Part shown: piece after piece, positions 1-11,567 of the stretch
How positions within the stretch are numbered: the first letter of the stretch is position 1
Layout of the letters: each line of letters opens with the position of its first letter
Translations under genes and position numbers: made by a program
Assembly: GCA_947167015.1 (NCBI GenBank)
Contig: CAMVGM010000005.1
Coordinates: 1 to 64,000, forward strand
DNA: 64,000 bases
Source: an uncultured Bacteroidales bacterium
GTDB lineage: Bacteria; Bacteroidota; Bacteroidia; Bacteroidales; UBA932
Direction of reading: 5' to 3'
Notes under the pieces: model-generated
Told to the model about the DNA's origin: nothing
What the model saw: only the letters and a program-made list of their open reading frames with translations
Database searches by the model: none

Positions 1-997
1 CCCAGTTGGAGTTGTACATATTGTCGCCCATCAGGTCATAGACCTCCTGGGTGGAAGCGTTCTGCGCGCCGCGGCTGCCGGGGGTGCCGAAGATGGTGAA
101 TGCCAGTTTGTGCGCATCCCACTGCTTCGCCACGGAAGCGTAGTACGCGAAGGAACGGTAGTACACGCCGTCAATCCAGTCGTTGCCGCCCAGGCGGGCG
201 GAAGCGGAAACGGCCCAGGACCAGCCGCTGTCCATCACGCCCGAGCCGTAGGTCAGCATCAGGCGGAGACGGTACAGGGAACTGTTGGTGAGCACGCTGC
301 CCCGCAGGCCGGTGCGGACGTTGGGGGCGTCGGCGTAGATGTTCGTCAGGCCGTTGTAGCCGCCGAGACCGTAATCGGACACTTCCGAACCGGTGACGGA
401 GGTCTTGCTGCGCGTGGCCTCGTTGAGGCCGCTCCACAGCGAGAACGGGGAATAGCCCGTAATGGCGTCGTTCAGTTTCACGCCCGCCAGATATACGTCC
501 TGCGTTTCCGAGGAGTAGCCGCGGACGTTGAAGCGCACGGAGCTGAAATTGTAGCCGGCGATGCTGCTGAACACGTCGTTCTGGTCGAACAGGACCGTCG
601 GGTTGTCGCTGTAGCCGCTGTCGTCCATATCGAACTCGTCCACCATGTCCTCATAGAACTCGGGACGCGACTGGCTGAGGGAGATGTTGAAGAGGTTCCT
701 GACGGCGTCGGTGACGGCCACGCCCATGCGGGTCTCGAGGTACTGCGCGGCGTTGACCACCAGGTCGTAGTCGCCGATCTCCAGCCCGACGAGGCGGAAA
801 CGACCGTTTTCATCCGCCACGACGGAAGCCACCTCCTCCGCGCCCTGGTACAGGACGACGGTCGCACCCGGGACCGGCTGCCGGTCCGTACGGCTGACCA
901 CCGTACCGGTCAGGCCGCGCTCAGGCTGCTGCTGGGCGGACAGGAGGGACGGGCAGAACAGGAGGATGCAGAATAATGCTTTGATTCCGGGTCTCAT
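1..997 (-). CDS. SusC/RagA-type TonB-dependent outer membrane receptor, N-terminal part (truncated by window edge)
   Basis: Reading the minus strand from ATG (cat at 995-997) gives MRPGIKALFCILLFCPSLLSAQQQPERGLTGTVVSRTDRQPVPGATVVLYQGAEEVASVVADENGRFRLVGLEIGDYDLVV..., a signal peptide plus CarboxypepD_reg-like domain and then plug-like sequence. The frame is open to base 1. It is absent from the ORF track because there is no stop in the window. ATGA overlap with the upstream gene (994-997). Confidence 0.85.
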   Translation of the reverse strand, partial: MRPGIKALFCILLFCPSLLSAQQQPERGLTGTVVSRTDRQPVPGATVVLYQGAEEVASVVADENGRFRLVGLEIGDYDLVVNAAQYLETRMGVAVTDAVRNLFNISLSQSRPEFYEDMVDEFDMDDSGYSDNPTVLFDQNDVFSSIAGYNFSSVRFNVRGYSSETQDVYLAGVKLNDAITGYSPFSLWSGLNEATRSKTSVTGSEVSDYGLGGYNGLTNIYADAPNVRTGLRGSVLTNSSLYRLRLMLTYGSGVMDSGWSWAVSASARLGGNDWIDGVYYRSFAYYASVAKQWDAHKLAFTIFGTPGSRGAQNASTQEVYDLMGDNMYNSNW

Positions 998-2106
998 CTC
1001 GCGGCGTTTTTGGTACTGACAACGATGTAGGTAGGATAGTGGTCACTGTAACCACCGATGAAGGCGCCGCCGGAGGAGGTACGGAAAGGCGTGCCCTTGT
1101 ACTGTCCCTCCTGCTGGGTCATGAACGGCTTGTGGAAGATGCGGCCGTAGAAGCGGTTCTTCACGATCGGGATGATGCCGAGGGTCCCCTTGGCCGGATG
1201 GGCGAGGTTGGCGTTCACCACCAGGATGTCGTAGATGTTCCACTCGCCCTGGTAGGCCAGCGACCCGTAACCCGCCTTGAGCATCGACAGGAACGGGGAG
1301 AAGAAGTCCGTCTCCCCCACCTCTTCAATCTTCTCCTTGCCGCGCATATAGTAGGCCATGCTGGGGTCGGAGGGATTGTCGTTCATGTCGCCCATCGCGA
1401 CGATCTTGATCTCGGGATAGCGCTCCATCAGTTTCATGGACTCCCGGTACATGATCTCGCCCCCGCGGGAACGGAGGTCGCCGCCCTTGCCGCCGTTGCG
1501 GGACGGGAGGTGCGCCACGAAGAAAGCGAACATCTCGCCGCCCAGCAGCCCGCGCACCATCAGGATGTCGCGGGTGCGGAAATCAGCCTGCTCCTCGGGG
1601 GTCATCTCGAACTGCACCTCGCTGTCTTCGAAGGTAAACGGGATCGACTTGCTTTCCAGCACCCGGAACACCGAGGGCCGGTACAGCAGCGCCACGTCCA
1701 CACCGCGCCGGTCCGGACCGTCGTAATGGACGATCTGGAAGTTGGCTTCCGCGATCTCGGGCATGCTCACCAGGTCCTCCAGGACGTGGCGGTTCTCGAT
1801 CTCGCTCACGCCCAGCACGGCGTGCCAGACCTTGTTGTCGTCGTGGATCGCCTTGATGACGGAGGCCATGTTGTGAAGCTTCTTGTCGTACTTCACCTCC
1901 GTCCACTGATTGGCGCCGTCGGGCAGGTACTCGTAGTCGTTCTTGCCCTCGTCGTGATAGGTGTCGAAGAGGTTCTCCAGGTTGTAGAACCCGATCACGT
2001 AGCTGCGGTCACGCTGCGCCAGCGCATTGGCGGGCAGCAGCAGCGCCAGGGCCAGGAAATATATACTAATCTTTCTCATAATCAGACACTTTATTACCAC
2101 CACCAA
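994..2106 (-). CDS. Endonuclease/exonuclease/phosphatase (EEP) family protein, secreted
   Basis: Signal peptide, then YVIGFYNLENLFDT, GVSEIENRHVLEDL, VAMGDMNDNPSD and GGYSDHYP, which are EEP fold motifs. Confidence 0.85.
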   Translation of the reverse strand: MVVVIKCLIMRKISIYFLALALLLPANALAQRDRSYVIGFYNLENLFDTYHDEGKNDYEYLPDGANQWTEVKYDKKLHNMASVIKAIHDDNKVWHAVLGVSEIENRHVLEDLVSMPEIAEANFQIVHYDGPDRRGVDVALLYRPSVFRVLESKSIPFTFEDSEVQFEMTPEEQADFRTRDILMVRGLLGGEMFAFFVAHLPSRNGGKGGDLRSRGGEIMYRESMKLMERYPEIKIVAMGDMNDNPSDPSMAYYMRGKEKIEEVGETDFFSPFLSMLKAGYGSLAYQGEWNIYDILVVNANLAHPAKGTLGIIPIVKNRFYGRIFHKPFMTQQEGQYKGTPFRTSSGGAFIGGYSDHYPTYIVVSTKNAAR

Positions 2107-3302
2107 CTGACGTCGGCAGGTTTTTCCGATTTGATGGCGGCGACGGTTTCCGCCCCCACCAGATCCTGCAGGTTCACGAAGAACTTGTAGCCCAGTTTCG
2201 CTTCCAGCTCGTCCAGCGACATCGACTGGCCCTTGCCGAAGCTCTTGCCGCCCTGGCTGTACTCATAATGGTCGTACCAGAAGCCCGCGGCGATATAGCC
2301 TGCGTGGCCGATGGTGGAGCCATTCTGATAGCGGAGCAGGGCCTTGAAGTAGGCCGTCGGAACGGTCACGTGATGGCCGGAGCGGTCCAGCGCATAGGAC
2401 GTGGATCCTTCCACGACGCATCCGGTCACGACATACAAGGTATCGGAGCGATTGGCCCAGTCGCGGACCTTTCCTTCGAGCGTCGCCCAGATACCGGTAT
2501 TGAGCGTATTGTTCTGCGGAGTCATGTTCACGCCGTAGAACGTCGTGGCGTTCAGGCTGTAGCTCGCCGTGCGGTCGGCCGAAGGGAGCTGGTGGCCGCG
2601 GTCGTAGCGGCCGGTGCCCTGATAGCCGCCGGACACGTCCTGCTGCAGGGAGGCCGGCATCAGCGGATCATAGCCCCAGGCGTCGCTGCGCCCGGAACTG
2701 CCCATATAGACGCCGCAGAGCGGATAGGCCACCCAATGCGAAACGCGCGCGTCGAAGTCCCAGTAGTAGGCATAGTTGCGCATCTTCTTGCCGCCGATGG
2801 TGCAGTCGTGCGAGAAGAACGACAGGCCGTCGTCGGCCGAGGTAGCGGGCAGCTCCAGCCAGTGCGGAGCGGCCGTCGGGGTGCCGTAGGTAGCCGGAGG
2901 CGTGGGCGTCGGCGGATCGGGCGGGGTCGGTTCGTCCGGATCGACCGGGGGAACCGGCGAGCCGGCCGCCTGCGTAAGGGCCAGGAAAGCGGATTCCTTC
3001 TCGCAGCGCAGTTCTATCGTCAGCCGGCGCGGCGTCTCCTCCTGGTTCTTGGGGAAACTCAGCACGACATTGTTGCGGTCGCCCCGTCCGGAAACGGTGC
3101 CCAGAAGGGCCCATTCCTTGCCTTCCAGCAGGTGCAGCGACCAGTCCCCCTGCGCCTTCACGCGGACGAAGATGGCACCGCCGCCCGCGTCGAGGACCGT
3201 CTGGGACGCCTCGAGCGAAGCTTTGGGCCGCTCTTCGTCCAGTCCGTCGGTACAGGCGAACAGGACCGTCGCGGTCAAAAGAAGTAGAAGAAGGCGTTTC
3301 AT
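2094..3302 (-). CDS. DNA/RNA non-specific endonuclease (NUC1 family) lipoprotein with N-terminal BACON-like domain
   Basis: Lipobox TATVLFACTDG; DRGHQLPSADR catalytic motif; NMTPQNNTLNTGIWATLE. Confidence 0.88.
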   Translation of the reverse strand: MKRLLLLLLTATVLFACTDGLDEERPKASLEASQTVLDAGGGAIFVRVKAQGDWSLHLLEGKEWALLGTVSGRGDRNNVVLSFPKNQEETPRRLTIELRCEKESAFLALTQAAGSPVPPVDPDEPTPPDPPTPTPPATYGTPTAAPHWLELPATSADDGLSFFSHDCTIGGKKMRNYAYYWDFDARVSHWVAYPLCGVYMGSSGRSDAWGYDPLMPASLQQDVSGGYQGTGRYDRGHQLPSADRTASYSLNATTFYGVNMTPQNNTLNTGIWATLEGKVRDWANRSDTLYVVTGCVVEGSTSYALDRSGHHVTVPTAYFKALLRYQNGSTIGHAGYIAAGFWYDHYEYSQGGKSFGKGQSMSLDELEAKLGYKFFVNLQDLVGAETVAAIKSEKPADVSWWW

Positions 3303-3305
3303 CGC

Positions 3306-5276
3306 TTACTCGGTCTTGCCGTTCAGGGAATAGATATATGATTCATTTTGAACCGTCTCCGGAGTTTTCCCTTGATAGTTGGTCAGTTTTCCACAGATTA
3401 TAACTTCATCACCAACTTTAATCTGTGTGTCTCCTTCCTTCCATTTCCGGTTCCCCAAATACAAAGTACGGTACACATAGAATTCATCCGTTTTGCTGCC
3501 GTCCGCAGAAATGTAGAACGTAGCATTTCCGAATTGCACAGTGAAGACTTGCTCCACATTATCTTTTTCGTTTACATCGATGCGGGAAATCTTGCCTTTA
3601 ATATAAACATCATTCTCGGTCTTGGCGTTGGAAGCAAGCGCAGAAGCAATCGCCGCCGCACCGGCAGGAGTGTAAGGATCTGTCAGAGTACCGCTGCCGT
3701 TGCCCTGCTGGCCGCCACCATCGTTGCCGCCACCTTCATTTCCGCCTTCATTGCCACCGCCGGATCCGGAAGTGTGACTGACGTAATAGGCATACATTAC
3801 CTCAACTTTCCCATTATAATCGCCGCGGTAGCCGATCAGCGTCACCGTATCACCCTCCTTGATGCCCAGGCTGGCGAAACTCTGGTCGTTCTTCTTGCCA
3901 TAACCAAGTTCCGTCTTGGTAAGGCCGTAGACATACACGGAACCGCTGTCGTCCACCAGATCGAAGTTGCCATACTGTGTATTAATGGTGCCGGAAACCG
4001 TACCGGTCAACTGATACTTCTGTGTCTCGGACACGGCCGCCGCGATGAACTCGGATACAGTAACTGTCTTTACCTCAGTGGTCTCGCCACCCTGTCCGCC
4101 GCCACCGCCGGAACTTCCGCCTTCGGATTGGCCGTTCAGCGAATAGAGGTATGCCTTGCCGGCCACCGTCTCGGGCGTATTGCCGCGGTAGTTCATCAGC
4201 TTGCCGCAGATCACCACCTCGTCACCCACCTTGATGTCCGTGCCGGAAGTATATTTCTTATTCCCGAGATACAGGATGCGGAACATGTAGAAATCAGCAT
4301 CGGCGCCTTCGTCGACAATATAGAAGGAAGCGTTCCCGAAAGTGCCTGACTGGCCGAACGTACCATTGTCCGCAATCTTGCTGATCTTGCCCTTCACATA
4401 GACTTCTTCCGTGGACTGATAATCCTCATTGCTCGTCCAGGTCAGGTTCGCCACCGCCGCACGGGCCGCCGCCACGTTGTACGGGTCGGCCTGGGTGCCG
4501 CTGCCGGAAGGCGTACCTTCGCCGCCACCGCCGCCGGAGCCGCCGCCTTCGGACTGGCCGTTCAGCGAGTACAGGAAGGCCTTGTTCTGGGCGGTCTCGG
4601 GCGTGTTGCCGCGGTAGTTCACCACCCGGCCGCAGACGATCACCTCGTCGCCCTCGGCGATCTGGGTGTCGCCGGTCCGCCAGTTGCGGTTGCCCAGGTA
4701 CTTGGCGCGGTACACCGTGAAGGTCTGCTCGCCGTCGGGATCCCGGATGATATAGGAGGCATTTCCGTACTGGGCGGAGTAGAACTCGCTGACGGAAGCG
4801 ATCACGCCTTTGATATAGACGTCCTGCGGGCTCTCCACGTCGGCGCCCAGGGTGCCGATGTAGGCCAGCACGCCGGACACGGAGTAAGGATCCTCCAGGG
4901 TGCCGGTGCCTTCGGACTTGGGCCCCTTCGTGCCGGGCTGGAAGACTTCCACCGATGAATCGGGCTTCAGGCCGATGGTGAACACGACCGTTCCCGTGCG
5001 GTCGTAGGACTCGTTGGGCAGCACCGTGAGCGTGATCCGCTGCGGAGCGGAAGAAGCGTCCCCATAGCCCGGGTCGACGGCCACCCACTCGGGTTTGCTC
5101 TTGACCATCCACTCCCGGGTGGCGTTCAGTTCTACCGTCATCTGCGAACCGGAGATGAACTCGACGGTTTCGACCCCCGCTTTGATGCTGGGCAGGAGAT
5201 AGTCTTCATCCTGCCGGCAGCCGGAAAACAGGGCGAGCACGGCCGCAAGGGCCGCGATAAATCTGGTGGATCTCAT
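3306..5276 (-). CDS. Lipoprotein with BACON-like domain and four OB-fold-like modules (DUF6359/DUF5689-like) separated by Gly-rich linkers
   Basis: Start at MRSTRFIAALAAVLALFSGCRQ (the ORF track extends it to 5315). Repeated units DVYIKG..I..V..QFGNATFYI...VYR..YLGN..W..GDTQI..GDEVIICG...NY.G.TPETVQN..YIYSLNG. Linkers SEGGGSGGGGGEG, GGGNEGGNEGGGNDGGG. Confidence 0.75.
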   Translation of the reverse strand: MRSTRFIAALAAVLALFSGCRQDEDYLLPSIKAGVETVEFISGSQMTVELNATREWMVKSKPEWVAVDPGYGDASSAPQRITLTVLPNESYDRTGTVVFTIGLKPDSSVEVFQPGTKGPKSEGTGTLEDPYSVSGVLAYIGTLGADVESPQDVYIKGVIASVSEFYSAQYGNASYIIRDPDGEQTFTVYRAKYLGNRNWRTGDTQIAEGDEVIVCGRVVNYRGNTPETAQNKAFLYSLNGQSEGGGSGGGGGEGTPSGSGTQADPYNVAAARAAVANLTWTSNEDYQSTEEVYVKGKISKIADNGTFGQSGTFGNASFYIVDEGADADFYMFRILYLGNKKYTSGTDIKVGDEVVICGKLMNYRGNTPETVAGKAYLYSLNGQSEGGSSGGGGGQGGETTEVKTVTVSEFIAAAVSETQKYQLTGTVSGTINTQYGNFDLVDDSGSVYVYGLTKTELGYGKKNDQSFASLGIKEGDTVTLIGYRGDYNGKVEVMYAYYVSHTSGSGGGNEGGNEGGGNDGGGQQGNGSGTLTDPYTPAGAAAIASALASNAKTENDVYIKGKISRIDVNEKDNVEQVFTVQFGNATFYISADGSKTDEFYVYRTLYLGNRKWKEGDTQIKVGDEVIICGKLTNYQGKTPETVQNESYIYSLNGKTE

Positions 5277-5311
5277 TGGTATATCAGTTTCTCGTGTTAT
5301 TCGTCTTTCCG

Positions 5312-7500
<2,189 letters not shown>

Positions 7501-7567
7501 AATGCTAAATGTTAATGAGTTAAAGTTTTTGATAGTTTGTCGGTCCCGGGATTGCGCCCGGAGATAG

Positions 7568-7575
7568 CAAATATA
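7568..7575 (-). promoter_or_regulatory. Candidate recA -7 element (TATATTTG)
   Basis: CAAATATA on plus strand, about 68 nt upstream of the recA ATG. Confidence 0.42.
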
Positions 7576-7646
7576 CATAATTATTCCTGTTTGTAAAAAA
7601 GAATAAAGTACCGTTTTTCACATTTTTTCAACAACGGATTTTTGTG

Positions 7647-7654
7647 TATTTTTG
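7647..7654 (+). promoter_or_regulatory. -7 element TATTTTTG just upstream of the rlmN ATG
   Basis: TAnnTTTG match; ATG at 7660. Confidence 0.42.
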
Positions 7655-7659
7655 CATTG

Positions 7660-8676
7660 ATGAAAGAGAAATTATCGGGGATGACGCTCGACGAGCTGAA
7701 GGCCGCGGCCGTGGCATGCGGACTCAAGCCTTTCGTGGGCGCGCAGCTCGCCGGCTGGCTGTACGGGAAGCGGGTCCGCTCCTGGGACCGGATGGTCAAT
7801 ATCTCGAAGGCCGCCCGGGAAGCCCTCGCCGAACGATACGAGCTGGGCGTTTCCGACCCCGTCGGCTCCGCGGTCTCCTCCGACGGCACCAAGAAATACC
7901 TTTTCCGCGCCGCCGGGGAGAACTTCATCGAGTCGGTCATGATCCCCGACGAGGACCGCCGGACGCTCTGCGTGTCTTCGCAGGCGGGCTGCAAGATGGG
8001 ATGCCATTTCTGCATGACCGGACGGCAGGGCTTCCACGGGCAGCTCGACGCCGCGGACATCCTGAACCAGTTCACCGGCATCGACGAGGCCGATGCGCTC
8101 ACCAACGCCGTCTTCATGGGGATGGGAGAGCCGCTGGACAACTATGATACCGTCAGCCGCGTGCTCGAGATCCTGACCGCTCCCTGGGGCTTCGCCTGGA
8201 GTCCCAAGCGCATCACGCTCAGCACCATCGGCGTGCTTCCCGCGCTGAAGCGCTTCCTGGACGGACAGCGCTGCCACCTGGCTGTCAGCCTCCACGACCC
8301 CTTCCCCGACGAACGGCTTTCCCTGATGCCCGCCCAGAAGGCCTGGGACATCCGGGAGGTCGTATCACTCATCCGCCAGTACGACTTCAGCGGCCAGCGC
8401 CGCGTGAGTTTCGAATACACGATGTTCGCAGGATTCAACGACGACAAGCGCCACGCCGACGCGCTGATCCGCCTGCTGCGCGGCCTGGAATGCCGCGTCA
8501 ACCTCATCCGTTTCCATCAGATACCCGATTTTCCTTACAGGTGTGCTTCGGACCAGGCGATGGAAGCCTTCCGGGACCGCCTGAACAACCACCAGATCCT
8601 ATGTACCATCCGTTCTTCCAGGGGCGAAGACATCCTGGCCGCCTGCGGGATGCTCGCCGGGCAGCACTCGGAGTAG
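7660..8676 (+). CDS. rlmN: 23S rRNA (adenine2503-C2)-methyltransferase RlmN
   Basis: Radical SAM CKMGCHFCMTG; SSQAGC; GMGEPLDNYD. ATG at 7660. Confidence 0.95.
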   Translation: MKEKLSGMTLDELKAAAVACGLKPFVGAQLAGWLYGKRVRSWDRMVNISKAAREALAERYELGVSDPVGSAVSSDGTKKYLFRAAGENFIESVMIPDEDRRTLCVSSQAGCKMGCHFCMTGRQGFHGQLDAADILNQFTGIDEADALTNAVFMGMGEPLDNYDTVSRVLEILTAPWGFAWSPKRITLSTIGVLPALKRFLDGQRCHLAVSLHDPFPDERLSLMPAQKAWDIREVVSLIRQYDFSGQRRVSFEYTMFAGFNDDKRHADALIRLLRGLECRVNLIRFHQIPDFPYRCASDQAMEAFRDRLNNHQILCTIRSSRGEDILAACGMLAGQHSE

Positions 8677-11084
8677 CCGCCGCCCTGCTGCTCGCCTTTC
8701 CGCTTGCGGCGCAGAACTATCCCAACGGCCTGTCCACGGACAGCGTGGATCCCCAGGGCGACGCAGCGGCGATCCGCCAGATCCGCCGCAGGCTGGACGA
8801 AGTCCGCGCGAAGCAGAAGCGGCCCACCGTCGGGCTCGTGCTCTCCGGCGGCGGGGCGAAAGGCGCCGCGCAGGTCGGTGCGCTGAAGTACATCGAAGAA
8901 CTCGGCATCCCGGTCGATTTCGTCTGCGGCACGAGCATCGGCGGGCTCGTGGGCGGCATCTACGCGATGGGCTACACTGCAGATGACCTCGAGAACCTTT
9001 TCCGGAGCCAGGACTGGAACGCGATGCTGAGCGACCGCATCCCTTCGCGCTATATCCCCTACGAGACCAAGAAGGACCAGGCCACCTACCTCTTCACCGT
9101 TCCCATCTCGATTCCCTTTTTGACGCCGAAACCGAAGCCTGCGGACAGCCTTGCGGTCGAATTCGCCCTGCACAGCCGCAGGGAGCGCCGGGAACTGATG
9201 CGTCAGCGTCCGGAGGACCAGACGCCAGCGTCGCTGGTCAATTCCCTCCCCTCCGGCTATGCCTACGGCTTCAATGTCAACAACACGCTTTCCAGCATGT
9301 CCGTCGGCTACCAGGACGACATCTCGTTCCGCGACCTTCCGATCCCCTTCGTCTGCGTGGCGGGTGACGTGGTGAGTTCCAACGCCAAGTACTGGGGCGG
9401 CGGTTCCATCACCACGGCCATGCGCTCCACGATGTCCATCCCGGGCCTTTTCGACCCGGTGCGCACCCAGAAGATGATCTTGGTGGACGGCGGCACGCGC
9501 AACAACTTCCCCACCGACGTCGCCAAGGCGGTCGGAGCCGACTACCTGATCGGCATCGAACTTTCCGACGCACAGCCGGACTACACCGAGGTGAACAACC
9601 TGGGCGACATCCTCGGCCAGTTCATCACGATGCTGGGCAAGGACGCCTTCACCAAGAACGTAGGCAAGACCGACGTCTTCATCAAACCGGACCTGCACGA
9701 GTTCAACATGCTCAGTTTCAACGCAGAAGCCGTTGATTCGATGCTGGTACGCGGCTACCGGGCCGCCGAGGCGCAGCGCGGCGCCCTGCTGGACATCCTC
9801 GACCGTACCGGCCGGGACGACTCCCCGAAACCCTACCCCAGGGCGGTGGACATCTCCGTCACGCCGGTCCGCCTTTCTTCCATTTCCTATGAAGGCGTGA
9901 GCGACAAGGAATCGCGGCGACTCGCCCGCCTGACCGCCCTGGACGTCACCCGGCCCCTGGATAAGCAGACGGTGGACGAGGCGATGTGCCGCCTGCAGGC
10001 GACCGGCTCTTTGGAATCCGTGACCTACTCGCTTTACGGCAGCGAAGAGCCCTACCGGCTCGTCTTCCACTGCAACCCGGCACCATCCAACCATTTCGGC
10101 GTCGGACTGCGCGCCGATACGGAAGAAGGCGCCTCCCTGATCTTCACGGTCGGACTTGGTACGCGCCGCCTGGCGGGGTCCAAACTGGACCTGACCACGC
10201 GGATCGGCCAGAACATGAAGGGGGCGCTGCACTATGCCCTGGACATGCGCGACCTGCCTACCCTCAACCTGACCGTATCCGGCGCCCGCTACCGGGGCAA
10301 CCTGGGCAACCGCAACGACGAACTCAAGTACGACGTCGCCTACTGGACGCACAAGGGGGATTTCTACGTCTCCGGGATGAACTGGACCAAGCTGGACCTG
10401 CGGGCGGGCGTCGTCCACAAGGGCTTCTATCTCGATCCGCAGACGGTCTTCGCCAAACAGATGGCCGAGTCCGGTTCCACCCTGAGCGACAATTACTTCG
10501 GTACATACATCCAAGCCGGCCTTTACACCTTCGACGCGCCATATTTCCCCACGCGGGGCATCTCGATGACCGCACGCGGAGACTATGACTTCATCAGTCC
10601 GAGCCAGCCCGCGTTCACGCCTGTCCTGACCTCCCGCTTCGACCTCAAGGCGGCCATTCCGGTCGGCGACCGGGCCACCTTCCTCCCCGACCTGCGGCTG
10701 CGCGGCATCTCGCATTTCGGTGAAAAGGACCACGACGGCCTGATCCACACCAACTTCGTCGGCGGACGCCTGGCGGGTCGCTACACCGAGGACCAGATTC
10801 CCTTCTTCGGCTTCGACCACGTCCTGGCGATGAGCGACCAGCTGGCCAGTTTCACGGCAGAAATGCGCTTCAACCCCGTCGGGAACCTGTATCTGTCCGC
10901 CCTGGCCGGCGTGATCTCCGCCGATGACAAACTGATCGAATTGCTGAAGCACCCGCTCCCGGACCTGTTCGGCTTCGGGGCAGAAGCCGCCTACAACACC
11001 ATCGTCGGTCCGATCCGCCTCAGCCTCCACTGGTCCAACGCCTTCCGCTGGGGTGCGCACCTCTCCCTGGGCTTCGACTTCTAA
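8601..11084 (+). CDS. Patatin-like phospholipase fused to a C-terminal BamA/D15-type barrel (PlpD-like)
   Basis: GGGAKG, GTSIGG, DGG patatin motifs; C-terminal barrel-like sequence ending in LSLGFDF. Best ATG is 8601, which overlaps rlmN by 76 nt. Confidence 0.88.
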   Translation: MYHPFFQGRRHPGRLRDARRAALGVAAALLLAFPLAAQNYPNGLSTDSVDPQGDAAAIRQIRRRLDEVRAKQKRPTVGLVLSGGGAKGAAQVGALKYIEELGIPVDFVCGTSIGGLVGGIYAMGYTADDLENLFRSQDWNAMLSDRIPSRYIPYETKKDQATYLFTVPISIPFLTPKPKPADSLAVEFALHSRRERRELMRQRPEDQTPASLVNSLPSGYAYGFNVNNTLSSMSVGYQDDISFRDLPIPFVCVAGDVVSSNAKYWGGGSITTAMRSTMSIPGLFDPVRTQKMILVDGGTRNNFPTDVAKAVGADYLIGIELSDAQPDYTEVNNLGDILGQFITMLGKDAFTKNVGKTDVFIKPDLHEFNMLSFNAEAVDSMLVRGYRAAEAQRGALLDILDRTGRDDSPKPYPRAVDISVTPVRLSSISYEGVSDKESRRLARLTALDVTRPLDKQTVDEAMCRLQATGSLESVTYSLYGSEEPYRLVFHCNPAPSNHFGVGLRADTEEGASLIFTVGLGTRRLAGSKLDLTTRIGQNMKGALHYALDMRDLPTLNLTVSGARYRGNLGNRNDELKYDVAYWTHKGDFYVSGMNWTKLDLRAGVVHKGFYLDPQTVFAKQMAESGSTLSDNYFGTYIQAGLYTFDAPYFPTRGISMTARGDYDFISPSQPAFTPVLTSRFDLKAAIPVGDRATFLPDLRLRGISHFGEKDHDGLIHTNFVGGRLAGRYTEDQIPFFGFDHVLAMSDQLASFTAEMRFNPVGNLYLSALAGVISADDKLIELLKHPLPDLFGFGAEAAYNTIVGPIRLSLHWSNAFRWGAHLSLGFDF

Positions 11085-11088
11085 CGAT

Positions 11089-11565
11089 ATGGGAGAGCGG
11101 GAGAAACAAGTTTTCGACGCCCTGTCCGCACAGTGCGCGAGGCGGGAATACTGCTGCGCCGACATCCGGCGCAAGGCGCTCCAGCGCCTGGAGTTCGATG
11201 CCGCAGGCGCAGATTCGGTCGTGGCGGCCCTCGTGGAAGAGGGTTTCGTGGACGACCGCCGCTATGCCGCCGCCTTCGCCCGCGAAAAGTCGGGCCTCGC
11301 CGGCTGGGGTCCGGTCAAGATCCGCTCCGCCTTGCTCGCCCGCCAGATTCCGCGCGAGGTCATCTCCGAAGCCTTGGACGAAATCGATCCGGACCGCGCC
11401 TCCGCCCGGCTGGAAAAAGTGCTGGAGAACAAGTGGAAAACTCTCGCCGACGACCCCCAGGGCCGCCTCAAACTCATCCGCTTCGCCCTCTCCCGCGGCT
11501 ATGACTATGAACCGGTCCGGCCGCTCATCGAACGCATCACCCGCCCGGCTCCGCCGGAGGACTAG
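11089..11565 (+). CDS. recX: Regulatory protein RecX
   Basis: LVEEGFVDDRRYAAAFAREKSGLAGWGPVKIRSALLARQIPREVISEAL; RecX repeats. ATG at 11089. Confidence 0.85.
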   Translation: MGEREKQVFDALSAQCARREYCCADIRRKALQRLEFDAAGADSVVAALVEEGFVDDRRYAAAFAREKSGLAGWGPVKIRSALLARQIPREVISEALDEIDPDRASARLEKVLENKWKTLADDPQGRLKLIRFALSRGYDYEPVRPLIERITRPAPPED

Positions 11566-11567
11566 TT

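Noticed and set aside
110-976. Long plus-strand ORF (288 aa) and many other long antisense ORFs (e.g. 1039-2190, 2268-3287, 8535-11174, 15689-17260, 55179-56768)
   Set aside because: They lie opposite genes with clear catalytic motifs; the high GC content keeps antisense frames open; their translations are Arg/His/Val/Gly-rich with no recognisable domains.
3660-4620. Repetitive Gly-rich segments as a CRISPR-like array or minisatellite
   Set aside because: The repeats are in-frame protein linkers and domain repeats, without uniform repeat/spacer structure.
7581-8141. 186-aa minus ORF over the rlmN 5' end
   Set aside because: Antisense to rlmN; no motif.
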